Shown: one piece after another, positions 38,148 through 47,079 of the stretch | Numbering within the stretch: the stretch's first letter is position 1 | Layout: each line of letters opens with the position of its first letter | From: Planctomycetales bacterium | GTDB taxonomy: Bacteria > Planctomycetota > Planctomycetia > Planctomycetales > Planctomycetaceae | Reading direction: 5' to 3' | DNA length: 64,000 nucleotides | NCBI GenBank assembly: GCA_026400835.1 | Contig: JAPLOA010000076.1 | Location: 186,001 to 250,000, forward strand | Notes under the pieces: generated by a model | Told to the model about the DNA's origin: nothing | Seen by the model: only the letters and a program-made list of their open reading frames with translations | Databases searched by the model: none | Position numbers and translations under genes: made by a program

Positions 38148-38283
38148 CCTGACTGAATCGATTCGGAATCACGGCAGAGATAAGGCTCAGTCTCGGGGGA
38201 ACATTTCGCTTCTCCAACTTAACCCGCTCAACCAACTCAACCCGCTATCAACCATCTCATCAGACAGGAAAGTTGGCTTCGTC

Positions 38284-39294
38284 ATGAAATCCGTTGCCCG
38301 ACGAGTGTATTCCCGACGACTATGCTGTCGTCGGATTTTGGCAGGCCTGACCGTCCTGACGATTGCCAGCTCCTTGATGGCCTGTCAGGTCCCCGTGTTT
38401 CGTTATGCACTGGAACGCTGGAGCTCGGACCAATATCGAATTCTGGTACTTACGAAAGGACCGCTGGATGCTGAACACCAGGCAGCTTTGAAGACGCTGG
38501 AAGATACGTCGGAACGTCCGGCTCAAGCGACGATCAAGGTGCATGATGTTTCGACGACCAAAGACGCTTTTGTGAAGCAGCTCTGGAAAGGTCGAGAGAA
38601 GGATTCCAGTCCGCTGATGGTGGCACTTTATCCGGAACGGTCGTCGATCAATGCAGAGCAAGTGGCCAGCTCTTCCCCTCTGTCTGCACAGAGCGTGGCA
38701 CAGGTTGTAGACTCTCCGGCCAGAAAAGAGATTATCCAGAAATTGTCCGAAGGGTATTCGGCAGTTTGGATTTTTCTGGAGTCAGGAGACGCAGCCAAAG
38801 ATCATGCGGCACTAACGCGACTGCAGGAACAGCTTGAAAAAGACACAGAGTGGCTGAAGCTGCCGTCACCCGAGGAAATGGAGATCACTCCTGAACTGCT
38901 TGACGGCGCAAAGATTCGATTGCAGATTCAGTTCTCTGTGGTCTCCGTCAGGAGAGACGACCCGAAGGAACAATTCCTGATCGATTGTTTGCTGAACAGC
39001 GAATCAGATCTGCGTGATTATAAGGAACCGATGGCCTTCCCGGTCTTTGGGCGAGGTCGAGTGCTCTACGCGGTTGTCGGACAGGGAATCTCGGCCGACA
39101 CGATTCGCAAAGCATCGTCGTTCATTGCGGGGCCGTGTTCGTGTCAGGTGAAAGAACAGAACCCAGGGTTTGATCTGCTGCTAAGCTGCGACTGGGATGA
39201 GCTGGTTGGCGAAACCTTTATCAGCGAGCCAATCCCGGAAGGCGATTCGGAACCAAAACTGCTGACCATTCCCGCTGGCCGTGCCAGGCCCTGA
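38284..39294 (+). CDS. Lipoprotein of unknown function
   Basis: 336 residues from the ATG at 38284, chosen because it starts with the basic MKSVARRVYSRRLCCRR followed by a hydrophobic stretch ending in the lipobox SSLMACQ; the frame extends upstream to 38137 without an export signal. The mature part alternates strand and helix (YRILVLTKGPLDAEHQAALKTLED, ALYPERSS, SAVWIFLESGDAAKDHAAL), and a late cysteine cluster reads GPCSCQVK before LLSCDWDELVG. I do not recognise a named domain. It is probably an outer-membrane lipoprotein. Gene neighbours give no clear hint. Confidence 0.7.
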   Translation: MKSVARRVYSRRLCCRRILAGLTVLTIASSLMACQVPVFRYALERWSSDQYRILVLTKGPLDAEHQAALKTLEDTSERPAQATIKVHDVSTTKDAFVKQLWKGREKDSSPLMVALYPERSSINAEQVASSSPLSAQSVAQVVDSPARKEIIQKLSEGYSAVWIFLESGDAAKDHAALTRLQEQLEKDTEWLKLPSPEEMEITPELLDGAKIRLQIQFSVVSVRRDDPKEQFLIDCLLNSESDLRDYKEPMAFPVFGRGRVLYAVVGQGISADTIRKASSFIAGPCSCQVKEQNPGFDLLLSCDWDELVGETFISEPIPEGDSEPKLLTIPAGRARP

Positions 39295-39660
39295 TGAAAA
39301 CGATGAACTCCTCCGGCGCAATATGAGGGGATGATTAGCCCGGCCCTGACTCTCTGGAAGGATCTCACGTCCCTGCTTTCTGACGCCTATTCGGCCACGT
39401 TCGGAATTCAGTGAACTCGCAACCTCCGGGTAAGCACTATTCTCCTCATGAATTGAGAAACGGCCTGAGTGCTGCCGGATTCATGCACAGAATTGATTCT
39501 TCGCGACCACACACGGATTAGCCTGTTGCCATATGCATGGCATCCACATACGATCGACCATGGAAACGAGACAAATCTCTGCACCATTGCGAAAGGCAGG
39601 GAATCGCAATACTCTGCTGGATCTCGTTGTCTTATTCTGTTCGGAAGGACTGTCCTGGTG
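39295..39660. other. Intergenic region before the LRR lipoprotein gene
   Basis: About 365 bases. The LRR reading frame is open back to 39469, but the translation there is not protein-like and lacks an export signal. I see no other gene, terminator or repeat. Confidence 0.4.
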
Positions 39661-40974
39661 ATGAATTTCTTAGCCAGTCGATGTGGTTTGTTGAGTATCG
39701 TGATCCTGATGTTGGTCTCGACGGGTTGTGAACAATCTACTGGCCCTTCATCAAAGGAACAGGATGCGAAACAATCTGCCATAACTCCTGATGACGCGGC
39801 ATCCGTCGCTGCTCTGGAGAAAGCGGGTTGCAGCCTGAAAAAGAATACCGACGGCCTGGTGACAGAAATTGCCGTTTCGGCCGATACGGATTTTGCGGAA
39901 TCCATGAAGCATCTGGCTGGCGTTCCCAATATCACAGTGGCCCGCTTTGGAGGGCCAGGGATGAATGACTCCGGGATGCAGTCGCTGGCCAATCTGAAGT
40001 TGCTCAAACGGCTCGACCTGACAGACTGCTCTGCCATCGGCGACGGGACTTTGGCAGTTATCGGAGGGCTGACAAATATGGAAGCCCTGGTGCTGCGTCG
40101 TGCAGGCTTTACCGACGCTGGCCTGGAGAGTGTCAAAAGCCTGACAAAGCTCCGCGCGATTGATTTACGAAACAGCAACGTAACGGATGCCGGAGTTGCT
40201 CATCTGGCGGGAATCAAGTCACTTGTGGATGTGCAGTTGGAGAAATCCAAGGTGACCGACGCAGGAATTGAACATCTGCAGGGGCTTCCTTTGAAATCCT
40301 TGAATCTGAATTACACCGCGGTAACGGATTTGGCCATGCCAGCCATCGGGAGTATCGGTACGCTCGAATCACTCCAGATGGAAGCGTCTCGGCTGACGGA
40401 TGTCGGTATGGTGGAAGTCGCAAAACTGAAGAAGCTGAAACGTTTTGGCTGTCGATTGGCCGACGTGACCGGAGCTGGCGTAAAGCATCTGGCTGGACTC
40501 ACTGAGTTGACTCGACTGGAATTGCGGGAGACTTCGCTTGATGACGAAGGCCTGGAAGTTGTCAGCAATCTTCCCAAACTCACGTATCTCGACATCAGTG
40601 AATGCCGATTGATCTCCGGGGATGGCATCGCCAGGCTTGGCAAGTTGACAGGGCTGACATTTCTGGAACTGCGAGAAATCAAGAAGGTCAAAGATGAGAG
40701 TTTTGCGGCTCTGGCCACGCTGACGAATCTTGTTGATCTGAACGTCTCTGCGACTCGAATTACAGATGAATCTGCCGCAGTGCTCCTGAAGATGCAGAAG
40801 CTGGAACGGTTGAGTGTGGCAGGATCTCAGATGGGCGATGCCGGAATCGTGCAGCTGGGACAGCTTCCAGCATTGAAGTGGCTGGACCTGACGGCCTCTA
40901 ACCCAACAGAGGATACGATTAAAGCACTGAAAGCGGCCAGGCCAGACATGGAGATCCTGAGCGCAGCGAATTAA
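39661..40974 (+). CDS. Leucine-rich-repeat lipoprotein
   Basis: 437 residues from the ATG at 39661 (GGAAGGA lies about 11 bases upstream). The signal ends in the lipobox VSTGCEQ. The rest is a near-continuous array of about 14 LRR units of the cysteine-containing or ribonuclease-inhibitor-like type, with repeats such as TKLRAIDLRNSNVTDAGVAH and LTELTRLELRETSLDDEGLE. The same repeat consensus occurs in the protein at 2152-3198, but here there is no coiled-coil tail. LRR solenoids bind proteins; a surface recognition role is inferred. It is followed by a long inverted repeat that may terminate it. Confidence 0.88.
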   Translation: MNFLASRCGLLSIVILMLVSTGCEQSTGPSSKEQDAKQSAITPDDAASVAALEKAGCSLKKNTDGLVTEIAVSADTDFAESMKHLAGVPNITVARFGGPGMNDSGMQSLANLKLLKRLDLTDCSAIGDGTLAVIGGLTNMEALVLRRAGFTDAGLESVKSLTKLRAIDLRNSNVTDAGVAHLAGIKSLVDVQLEKSKVTDAGIEHLQGLPLKSLNLNYTAVTDLAMPAIGSIGTLESLQMEASRLTDVGMVEVAKLKKLKRFGCRLADVTGAGVKHLAGLTELTRLELRETSLDDEGLEVVSNLPKLTYLDISECRLISGDGIARLGKLTGLTFLELREIKKVKDESFAALATLTNLVDLNVSATRITDESAAVLLKMQKLERLSVAGSQMGDAGIVQLGQLPALKWLDLTASNPTEDTIKALKAARPDMEILSAAN

Positions 40975-40994
40975 GGCATCTGAACATTCCCGAA

Positions 40995-41069
40995 GGCGAG
41001 CGGCTGGGCGTCAGCCCTCCGCGTCTTCGGCTGACTATTCACACGGAGGGCTGACACCCTGCCGCTCGC
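40995..41069. repeat. Long intergenic inverted repeat (REP-like)
   Basis: Two 27-base arms (40995-41021 and 41043-41069) pair with only two mismatches around a 21-base loop. It starts 20 bases after the LRR stop and ends 40 bases before hemL. There is no T tract on the plus strand. The arms begin with GGCGAGCGGC and end with CAGCCCTCCG, a pattern that looks like a dispersed repeat. Confidence 0.8.
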
Positions 41070-41109
41070 CATAAACGACCACTCAAGATCGAACGAAACA
41101 AAAACACAT

Positions 41110-42414
41110 ATGCTGACCGATACCTCAAAACGCACTCGCAGCGAATCGTTATTTAAGCACGCAGCCAAGTTGATTCCGGGTGGAGTCAACAGTCCTGCTC
41201 GAGCTTTTGGCGGAGTCGGCGGCACACCACCGTTCATGAAGCGAGGAGATGGCGCGTACCTGTACGACGTTGATGGCAATCGTTTCATCGACTACATCTG
41301 TTCGTGGGGCCCACATCTGTTTGGCCATCGCCATCCGAAGATTCTTCAGGCGATTGAACATGCATTGACAATCGGCACCAGCTTCGGCGCGCCGACGGAG
41401 GCAGAAGCGGAGCTGGCTCAACTTGTCATTGAAATGGTGCCGTCGATCGAGATGGTGCGAATGGTGAATTCGGGTACTGAAGCCACGATGTCGGCCATTC
41501 GCGTCGCACGAGGATTCACGGGGCGTAACGGGATCGTGAAGTTTGCCGGCTGTTATCACGGCCATGTTGATAGTTTGTTGGTGGCTGCTGGTAGTGCGGC
41601 TTTGACTTTGGGGTGCCCTTCCAGTCCAGGTGTTCCAGCCGGGGCTACTGCAGACACATTGGTTCTGCCGTATAACGACTGCGAAAGTCTGCTGGCCGCG
41701 TTTCAAAAGAACGGTGATCAATTAGCGGCCGTCATTCTGGAGCCAGTGGTTGGCAATATGGGCTGCGTGATTCCAACGCCCGAGTTTCTATCGTTGTTGC
41801 GGTCGTTATGTACGCAACACGGGACCGTGTTGATTTTCGACGAAGTCATGACGGGCTTTCGCGTTGCCTCCGGAGGTGCTCAGCAGCTATTCGGCGTCAT
41901 GCCCGATATGACGACACTAGGAAAAATCATCGGTGCAGGCATGCCAGTTGGTGCCTACGGTGGTCGCGCAGAGATTATGAATTGCGTTTCACCTGTAGGG
42001 AAGGTCTACCAGGCTGGCACGCTCTCCGGCAATCCTGTGGCGATGGCCGCCGGAATCGCGATGCTGAATCTGATCCGCGATGAGAATCCGTACCCGAGGC
42101 TTGAGACAACAAGTGCCATGTTGGCTGAGGGCTTTCAAGCGGCGGCGGCAGAACATGGAATTCCTGTCACGATTAATCGCGTCGGTAGTATGCTCACAGT
42201 GTTTCTCACCTCGAATGGAGTCAGTGATCTGGCGTCAGCAACGTCATCAGATACAGCCTTGTTTTCAAAATGGTTTCATGGCTTGCTGAATCGAGGCGTC
42301 TATCTCCCCTGCAGCCAGTTTGAAGCCCTGTTTGTTTCTGCAGTGCATACACCGGCAGATATTGAGCAAACAATCCTTGCGGCCCGGGCTGCTTTTGCAG
42401 CATTGAAAAGCTGA
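41110..42414 (+). CDS. hemL: Glutamate-1-semialdehyde 2,1-aminomutase
   Basis: 434 residues, the usual length of about 430. The enzyme converts glutamate-1-semialdehyde to 5-aminolevulinate in the C5 route to haem, a PLP-dependent step in the cytoplasm. Visible motifs are PGGVNSPARAFGGVGG near the start, NSGTEATMSAIRVAR, YHGHVD, the cofactor Asp in FDEVMTGFRV, and the PLP lysine K272 in TLGKIIGAGMPVGAYGG. The conserved GTLSGNPVAMAAG follows. The ATG at 41110 has no strong ribosome-binding site. The gene stands alone with no other heme genes in the window. Confidence 0.96.
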   Translation: MLTDTSKRTRSESLFKHAAKLIPGGVNSPARAFGGVGGTPPFMKRGDGAYLYDVDGNRFIDYICSWGPHLFGHRHPKILQAIEHALTIGTSFGAPTEAEAELAQLVIEMVPSIEMVRMVNSGTEATMSAIRVARGFTGRNGIVKFAGCYHGHVDSLLVAAGSAALTLGCPSSPGVPAGATADTLVLPYNDCESLLAAFQKNGDQLAAVILEPVVGNMGCVIPTPEFLSLLRSLCTQHGTVLIFDEVMTGFRVASGGAQQLFGVMPDMTTLGKIIGAGMPVGAYGGRAEIMNCVSPVGKVYQAGTLSGNPVAMAAGIAMLNLIRDENPYPRLETTSAMLAEGFQAAAAEHGIPVTINRVGSMLTVFLTSNGVSDLASATSSDTALFSKWFHGLLNRGVYLPCSQFEALFVSAVHTPADIEQTILAARAAFAALKS

Positions 42415-42771
42415 TCGATAATGAGAAGCAAGGACTGTCGAACAGGCTCCGGAGCAACGGCCTGTTGTCAGCCCCGTGCTGGGGACATCGCGATTCTTTC
42501 GCTGGTGGATTTAAGGTGAAGCAGTTGTAAGGGTTTCTCTGAACTGTCTGAATATCCGGGCCGGAAAAGGTCCTCCAACAGTCTGCCAGGTGTTGATTTT
42601 CTACAACATGATCCGGCTCTTGAGGACTTCCCCCGTTTCGGTGTGGCAACCTTGTTGCATAGACAGGACGGATGAATCGTGTTCCCGGGATTAAACCAAA
42701 TTCGCTTGAAAGACAGACAAAGAAACCGTCATTGAGACCTAAGTTTGAAAACATTCAGGGTGTGCGCAGCG
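42415..42771. other. Intergenic region after hemL
   Basis: About 357 bases without a supported gene. A short inverted repeat near 42437-42462 (arms AACAGGC and GCCTGTT) could be a weak hemL terminator, but it has no T run. The sugar-transferase frame is open from a TTG at 42745. Confidence 0.4.
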
Positions 42772-43695
42772 ATGCGTAAACCTCGTTTTCATTCAGGATA
42801 TCTTCGGAAAACGGCTTCAATGCAGACAACGTCAGTTTTGGAACGCCCAAGAGAAGTCCGCCCTGCCGCAGACGCGGCGGCTGAGCAGACTCAGAACTTC
42901 TCAAACCTTGTAGCTCAGCACACGGTCGACCTACCCGGCACAGAATGGCTCACGCGAATCCCACTGGTATCACCCCGGGAAAACGTGAGATGCCTGTCGC
43001 TGCCTCACCGATTCATAAAGCGAGCGTTCGATATTACATGCGCGCTGACGCTGGTCATTTTGACTTCACCACTTCTGTTTATGGCGGCCATGCTGGTCAA
43101 ACTGACATCACCAGGCTCGGTGATCTACTCTCAGACCCGCGTCGGTTTGAATCTTCGAACAAAGAAGAAAAAAGATCGTCGTGAACAAGCACAAGGTCTT
43201 GCTGCTGATCATTCCGAACGCCGCAATCCTGATCGTGATCGCCGCGAGTTGAGTAACTATGGTCGCCCATTCACGATCTATAAGTTTCGCACAATGCGAA
43301 CCGACGCCGAACGCAATGGGGCTCAGTTTGCGAAACAAGGTGACGCAAGAATCACATCAATTGGACGATTTCTTCGCAGAACGCGAATTGATGAACTGCC
43401 ACAACTCTGGAATATCCTCAAGGGCGACATGTCTCTGATAGGGCCCCGTCCGGAGCGTCCTGAATTCATGATGAAGCTTCAGGAACAAATCCCGAACTTC
43501 ATCGACCGATTGGGACTGAAGCCCGGATTGACCGGGATCGCGCAAGTCGTCAACGGATATGACAACGAACTGGAAGGCTTTCGCCGCAAAGTGTCTTACG
43601 ATCTGCTCTATCTGCAAAACTGCAGTGTCTGGAACGACATCAAAATCCTGTTTCGAACAGTGCGTGTGGTCATTACAGGTGAGGGTGCTCTGTAA
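42772..43695 (+). CDS. Polyprenyl-phosphate sugar-1-phosphate transferase (WcaJ/PssY-type)
   Basis: 307 residues from the ATG at 42772 (a TTG at 42745 and an ATG at 42820 are also possible). It lacks the multi-helix N-terminus of WcaJ and has one membrane helix near residues 85-110 (ALTLVILTSPLLFMAAMLV). The catalytic domain is standard: GSVIYSQTRVG, FTIYKFRTMRTDAE, RRTRIDELPQLWNILKGDMSLIGPRPERPEF, and GITGIAQV-type LTGIAQVVNGY. Such enzymes start exopolysaccharide or O-antigen units by loading a sugar phosphate on undecaprenyl phosphate. Between VGLN and YGRPF is a roughly 40-residue strongly charged insertion (KKKKDRREQ...DRDRRE), not present in most homologues. No glycosyltransferase cluster follows. 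Confidence 0.9.
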   Translation: MRKPRFHSGYLRKTASMQTTSVLERPREVRPAADAAAEQTQNFSNLVAQHTVDLPGTEWLTRIPLVSPRENVRCLSLPHRFIKRAFDITCALTLVILTSPLLFMAAMLVKLTSPGSVIYSQTRVGLNLRTKKKKDRREQAQGLAADHSERRNPDRDRRELSNYGRPFTIYKFRTMRTDAERNGAQFAKQGDARITSIGRFLRRTRIDELPQLWNILKGDMSLIGPRPERPEFMMKLQEQIPNFIDRLGLKPGLTGIAQVVNGYDNELEGFRRKVSYDLLYLQNCSVWNDIKILFRTVRVVITGEGAL

Positions 43696-43729
43696 GATTC
43701 GCCTGTCACTTTATCGCAACCACTAAAGC

Positions 43730-43765
43730 AGAAAGACGCCAACCAAAAATGGTTGGCGTCTTTCT
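43730..43765 (+). terminator. Strong hairpin terminator between convergent genes
   Basis: A perfect 16-bp stem (43730-43745 with 43750-43765) with an AAAA loop, 35 bases after the sugar-transferase stop. The stem ends in TTTCT then ATTTG on the plus strand. It could also serve the leftward gene ending at 43796. Confidence 0.85.
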
Positions 43766-43795
43766 ATTTGTAACATTCTCCGGCCGGCTCTCAGA

Positions 43796-44407
43796 CTATG
43801 GTGAAGCAACCTGGGCTGGTGGATCTTCGTTGTGTTCATGAATTGCGATGGCCACACCAGTCGCAGCAGCACCAATAACCGCGAGGGCCACGACGTCCAT
43901 GAGACCAAAGCCGGAACTTGGCTGGTTATAGTTATCGTAGTAAGGATCATTATAGTGTTCGTAGGCCTGGCCCCGAACAATCTCTTCGCTGGCTGCAACC
44001 ACAAACCCATCCACGGCACCGGACGGAGCTGTCCCGTTTTTCCAAAGTCGCACAGATGAAGTCATAGATCCCACAGAAATTTCGTGGGCTCCGCCCCGAA
44101 CTCCAGTGATCAGGAAATCTCCGTCGGTACCAGTCGTCGTACGAGCAATCGTGGTCCCCTCGAACTTCAGTTCAATCTGAGCGTTCTCTACGGGTCTCTG
44201 GTCCGAGGTAAAAACTTTGCCACGCAATGCCCCGTCGGCTTGCAATTCGACATCACGAGCAATCCTTGCTCGCTCAATAGCAGCACCGCTGTCAGAGGCA
44301 GATCTTCCAGCACGGTCGTTATCGAAAGCAACAGCTGTGTTGGAGATCAGGATCCCAAAGCATACCGCGATGCTGGCGGCTTTGTTCAATGATGAGTACT
44401 TTTGCAT
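43796..44407 (-). CDS. Exported carboxypeptidase-regulatory-like protein with C-terminal hydrophobic helix
   Basis: 203 residues. Signal peptide ends at AVAFDND. A single carboxypeptidase-regulatory-like beta-sandwich is at about residues 55-115: ALRGKVFTSDQRPVENAQIELKF, TGTDGDFLITGVRGGAHEI. A tyrosine/asparagine-rich stretch follows (YEHYNDPYYDNYNQP), then a hydrophobic helix (MDVVALAVIGAAATGVAIAI) with a short tail, which may anchor the protein in a membrane. The family is common among planctomycete envelope proteins; binding function is inferred only. Confidence 0.75.
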   Translation of the reverse strand: MQKYSSLNKAASIAVCFGILISNTAVAFDNDRAGRSASDSGAAIERARIARDVELQADGALRGKVFTSDQRPVENAQIELKFEGTTIARTTTGTDGDFLITGVRGGAHEISVGSMTSSVRLWKNGTAPSGAVDGFVVAASEEIVRGQAYEHYNDPYYDNYNQPSSGFGLMDVVALAVIGAAATGVAIAIHEHNEDPPAQVASP

Positions 44408-44829
44408 CTCTTTGAGACCTTTTCATTAATGTCAGTCGCCGTCGATCGACGCATTGCGACAGCCACGACTCGTTGGGTAGCCCTCAGCCATCCCATACCC
44501 CCCGAACACAAATAGCCCGGGAAAGACCGATCGTTGAAAATCGCACTTGATCGATTCATCGACAAAGGCAGAGAGAGTGCTACATTCGGAACAGCCAGAA
44601 AAAACAGATTCCGCAGAAAAACCCGGACCGGCAGCTTTCGCAGAAATGGTCCAGGGCGGAGTTTTTCCATGAGCAAACTGAGTTGACGAAACTCAGGAAA
44701 GACCGGGAGATTTTCATCTCGCCCAAACTCAGCGGCTAACTTGACCGAGCATTGAATACCCCTGACGATACCTTTTTCACTCACCCTGTCTTCTCATTCA
44801 ATGGTTTCCACTCGAAGAAGGAGCTTGCG
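44408..44829. other. Intergenic region between divergent genes
   Basis: About 420 bases holding promoters for both flanking genes. A minus-strand frame at 44386-44784 and a short plus-strand start at 44801 are open here but have no recognisable domain and I do not accept them as genes. No clear promoter boxes found. Confidence 0.4.
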
Positions 44830-45900
44830 TTGGTTGTTCCCATTGGCCGAGGCGCGGCTGATAATCCGGCAAACCGGTTTCTGCCGATTCTCGTGGAGGC
44901 CGACTACGAGCAGATGGAGTTCGACGACGACTTCCGGTCAGAGCTTGAACGCCCGAGGACAATGTATTTCGATGACACATCACGGACGATCATTTCAGAA
45001 AACGACAGCCCTGATGTCCCCTTTCAATACAGCTTGAATCCGTACCGTGGTTGTTTGCACGGATGCAGCTACTGTTACGCTCGCCCATCGCATGAGTACC
45101 TCGGGTTCAGCGCGGGACTTGACTTTGAAACTACGATTCTGGTGAAACGGAATGCTGCTTCATTGTTTCGCGACTGGCTGACTCGACCAAGATACGAATG
45201 TCAGGCAGTCATGCTCTCCGGTGTTACGGACTGTTACCAGCCCGTCGAACGTAAATTGCAGATTACTCGACAGTGCATTGAGGTCGCCTGTGAAGCTCGA
45301 CAGCCCATTTCCATAATCACTAAAAACTCCTTGATTACACGAGACATTGACCTGCTTCGCGAACTGGCGGATCAGGGCTTGTGTCGAGCCGCCATCAGTA
45401 TCAACAGTCTGGATCAATCACTGACAAAACGGCTGGAGCCTGCCTGCACCGCTCCGGCAGGCCGTATTGAGGCGATCTCTCGCCTGTCGTCTGCCGGCAT
45501 CCCGGTTCACGCCATGATTGCTCCAATTATCCCGGGGATTAATGATCACGAAATCCCTGCCGTCCTGAAGGAGGTTTCTGAAGCAGGAGCCAAATCGGCC
45601 AGCTTCATTATGATTCGCCTGCCACTGACGGTAGAAACTGTTTTTCTGGACTGGCTGAAACGTCATCATCCGACTCAGGCCGCCAAAGTAGAGTCTCGCC
45701 TGCGAGTTGTTCGTGAAGGAAAGCTGAATCAGAGTGAGTTCGGACTTCGCATGCGAGGAACCGGGCCAATTGCCGACCAGATCAGCGCCTTATTCAATCT
45801 GCATCGAAAACGCTGTGGGCTGACCGAAACATTGCCCGCATTGCGAACAGACCTCTTCAGACCTCCTCGAACATCCGGCGGTCAGCAGCATCTTTTCTGA
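44830..45900 (+). CDS. PA0069-family radical SAM protein
   Basis: 356 residues from a TTG at 44830 with AAGGAG six bases upstream; the frame runs back to a TTG at 44752, but that start has no ribosome-binding site. The opening GRGAADNPANRF is characteristic of this family. The [4Fe-4S] cluster motif is CLHGCSYC (C75, C79, C82), followed by YARPSHEYLG. Related to spore photoproduct lyase-type radical SAM proteins, these enzymes reductively cleave SAM to make a 5'-deoxyadenosyl radical, but the substrate is unknown. The C-terminal part (ISALFNLHRKRCGLTE) is also conserved in the family. It stands alone on its strand with 140 bases to the next gene. Confidence 0.92.
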   Translation: MVVPIGRGAADNPANRFLPILVEADYEQMEFDDDFRSELERPRTMYFDDTSRTIISENDSPDVPFQYSLNPYRGCLHGCSYCYARPSHEYLGFSAGLDFETTILVKRNAASLFRDWLTRPRYECQAVMLSGVTDCYQPVERKLQITRQCIEVACEARQPISIITKNSLITRDIDLLRELADQGLCRAAISINSLDQSLTKRLEPACTAPAGRIEAISRLSSAGIPVHAMIAPIIPGINDHEIPAVLKEVSEAGAKSASFIMIRLPLTVETVFLDWLKRHHPTQAAKVESRLRVVREGKLNQSEFGLRMRGTGPIADQISALFNLHRKRCGLTETLPALRTDLFRPPRTSGGQQHLF

Positions 45901-46043
45901 GTCCCGAATTTCCAAATCAGTCTTTGAGTCTGCCCGGGGAAACAACCGACTGACTGTGGGACGAACGCTTCGCAAACGGTATTCTTCAGGATAACCAGTC
46001 CCGGGACTGCGTTCATCAGCTCAGGAATCTCCAACAAGGACCT

Positions 46044-46925
46044 TTGCATAGTTCTGCAAAGACAATCGAAAGTCATGAATCTGTGGACGAATCGGAGAAA
46101 CCAGAACTGACTCTTCTGCAGATATCGGATCTGCATTTTGGACCGCCCTATCGAGCAGAGGCTGGTGAGGCTGTTCTGCGTCTGGCCAATAAATCAGCCA
46201 TTGACGCCATCATTGTCAGCGGCGATCTGACGCAGCGCGCAACGCGGGAGCAATTTGAGGCGGCTCGAGATTTTCTGTCGCGACTGCCTTCGGTACCACA
46301 GTTGGTCATTCCGGGAAACCACGATGTGCCGCTCTATCGTTTCTTTGAGAGGATAATGACTCCCCATGGGCTTTATCAGAAGATCATCTCTTCGGAACTG
46401 AATCCCGTGTTGAAAGTTGGCAAAGCGATCATCGCAGGAATCGATTCGACGTCGCCACACACGGCGATCAGTAATGGTCGGATCTTTCGACGTCAACTTG
46501 AGACGTGCGCGGAGTTGTTTCGCAATGCTCCCGCCGATGCGATTCGGATTGTGGTGGCTCATCATCCGTTTGTTCCGGCTCCGGATTGCCTGCGCGACAA
46601 ACGAGTGCAACGAGCAGTCCGAGCAATGAAGATCTTCGGGGAACTGGATATCGAACTGGTACTGGGCGGACATCTGCACCGCGCCTACGCCGGTGAATCA
46701 TCGGACTTTTATCCAGCCATGCCTCGCGATCGAAGCATTCGAATTGTGCACTGCGGGACGACGACCTCAAGACGCGGACGAGGCAGAGAAGCCGGCAGAA
46801 ATTCACTGAACCTGATCGAGTTCAGAAAACAGACACTGACAGTCTCTCACTTTCTTTTCCGGGATGAGTCTCAATCCTTTACGATTGAAAGTCGCCATAT
46901 CTTCCAGAGGCGACAACAATCGTAG
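46044..46925 (+). CDS. Calcineurin-like metallophosphoesterase
   Basis: 293 residues from a TTG at 46044 with AAGGA just upstream (spacing only three bases), so the exact start is uncertain. All metal-site blocks are present in order: ISDLHFG (DxH), VSGDLTQ (GDxx), IPGNHDV (GNHD), VVAHHPF and GGHLH. This is closest to the 3',5'-cyclic-nucleotide phosphodiesterase (CpdA/Icc) type of phosphoesterase, cytoplasmic with no signal peptide. Substrate could be cAMP or another phosphodiester. A perfect hairpin lies 75 bases downstream. Confidence 0.88.
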   Translation: MHSSAKTIESHESVDESEKPELTLLQISDLHFGPPYRAEAGEAVLRLANKSAIDAIIVSGDLTQRATREQFEAARDFLSRLPSVPQLVIPGNHDVPLYRFFERIMTPHGLYQKIISSELNPVLKVGKAIIAGIDSTSPHTAISNGRIFRRQLETCAELFRNAPADAIRIVVAHHPFVPAPDCLRDKRVQRAVRAMKIFGELDIELVLGGHLHRAYAGESSDFYPAMPRDRSIRIVHCGTTTSRRGRGREAGRNSLNLIEFRKQTLTVSHFLFRDESQSFTIESRHIFQRRQQS

Positions 46926-47000
46926 TGGGGTCGCTGAATATGCGCGAATCTTGATAGCAGCGCAGATCTCGACAGTGAGCAGAATCAATACTTCAGAAAG

Positions 47001-47036
47001 AATCTTCAGAGAGGCGTTGTCGCCTCTCTGAAGATT
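47001..47036. terminator. Hairpin terminator between convergent genes
   Basis: A perfect 16-bp stem (47001-47016 with 47021-47036) and a TTGT loop. It lies between the stop codons of two converging genes. There is only a short T run on the minus strand (ATTCTTTCT), so it may serve both directions. Confidence 0.75.
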
Positions 47037-47079
47037 AACCTGGACGCTAATTCAGAACGTAAGTGGTATCTGCTACTCG

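Noticed and set aside
38221-38250. Short tandem repeat (AACCCGCTCAACCAACTC-like) before the lipoprotein gene
   Set aside because: Only two partial copies; too short to call a repeat element.
44386-44784. 132-residue minus-strand frame between divergent genes
   Set aside because: It overlaps the start of the 43796-44407 gene, has no domain and its composition is not like a secreted or cytosolic protein.
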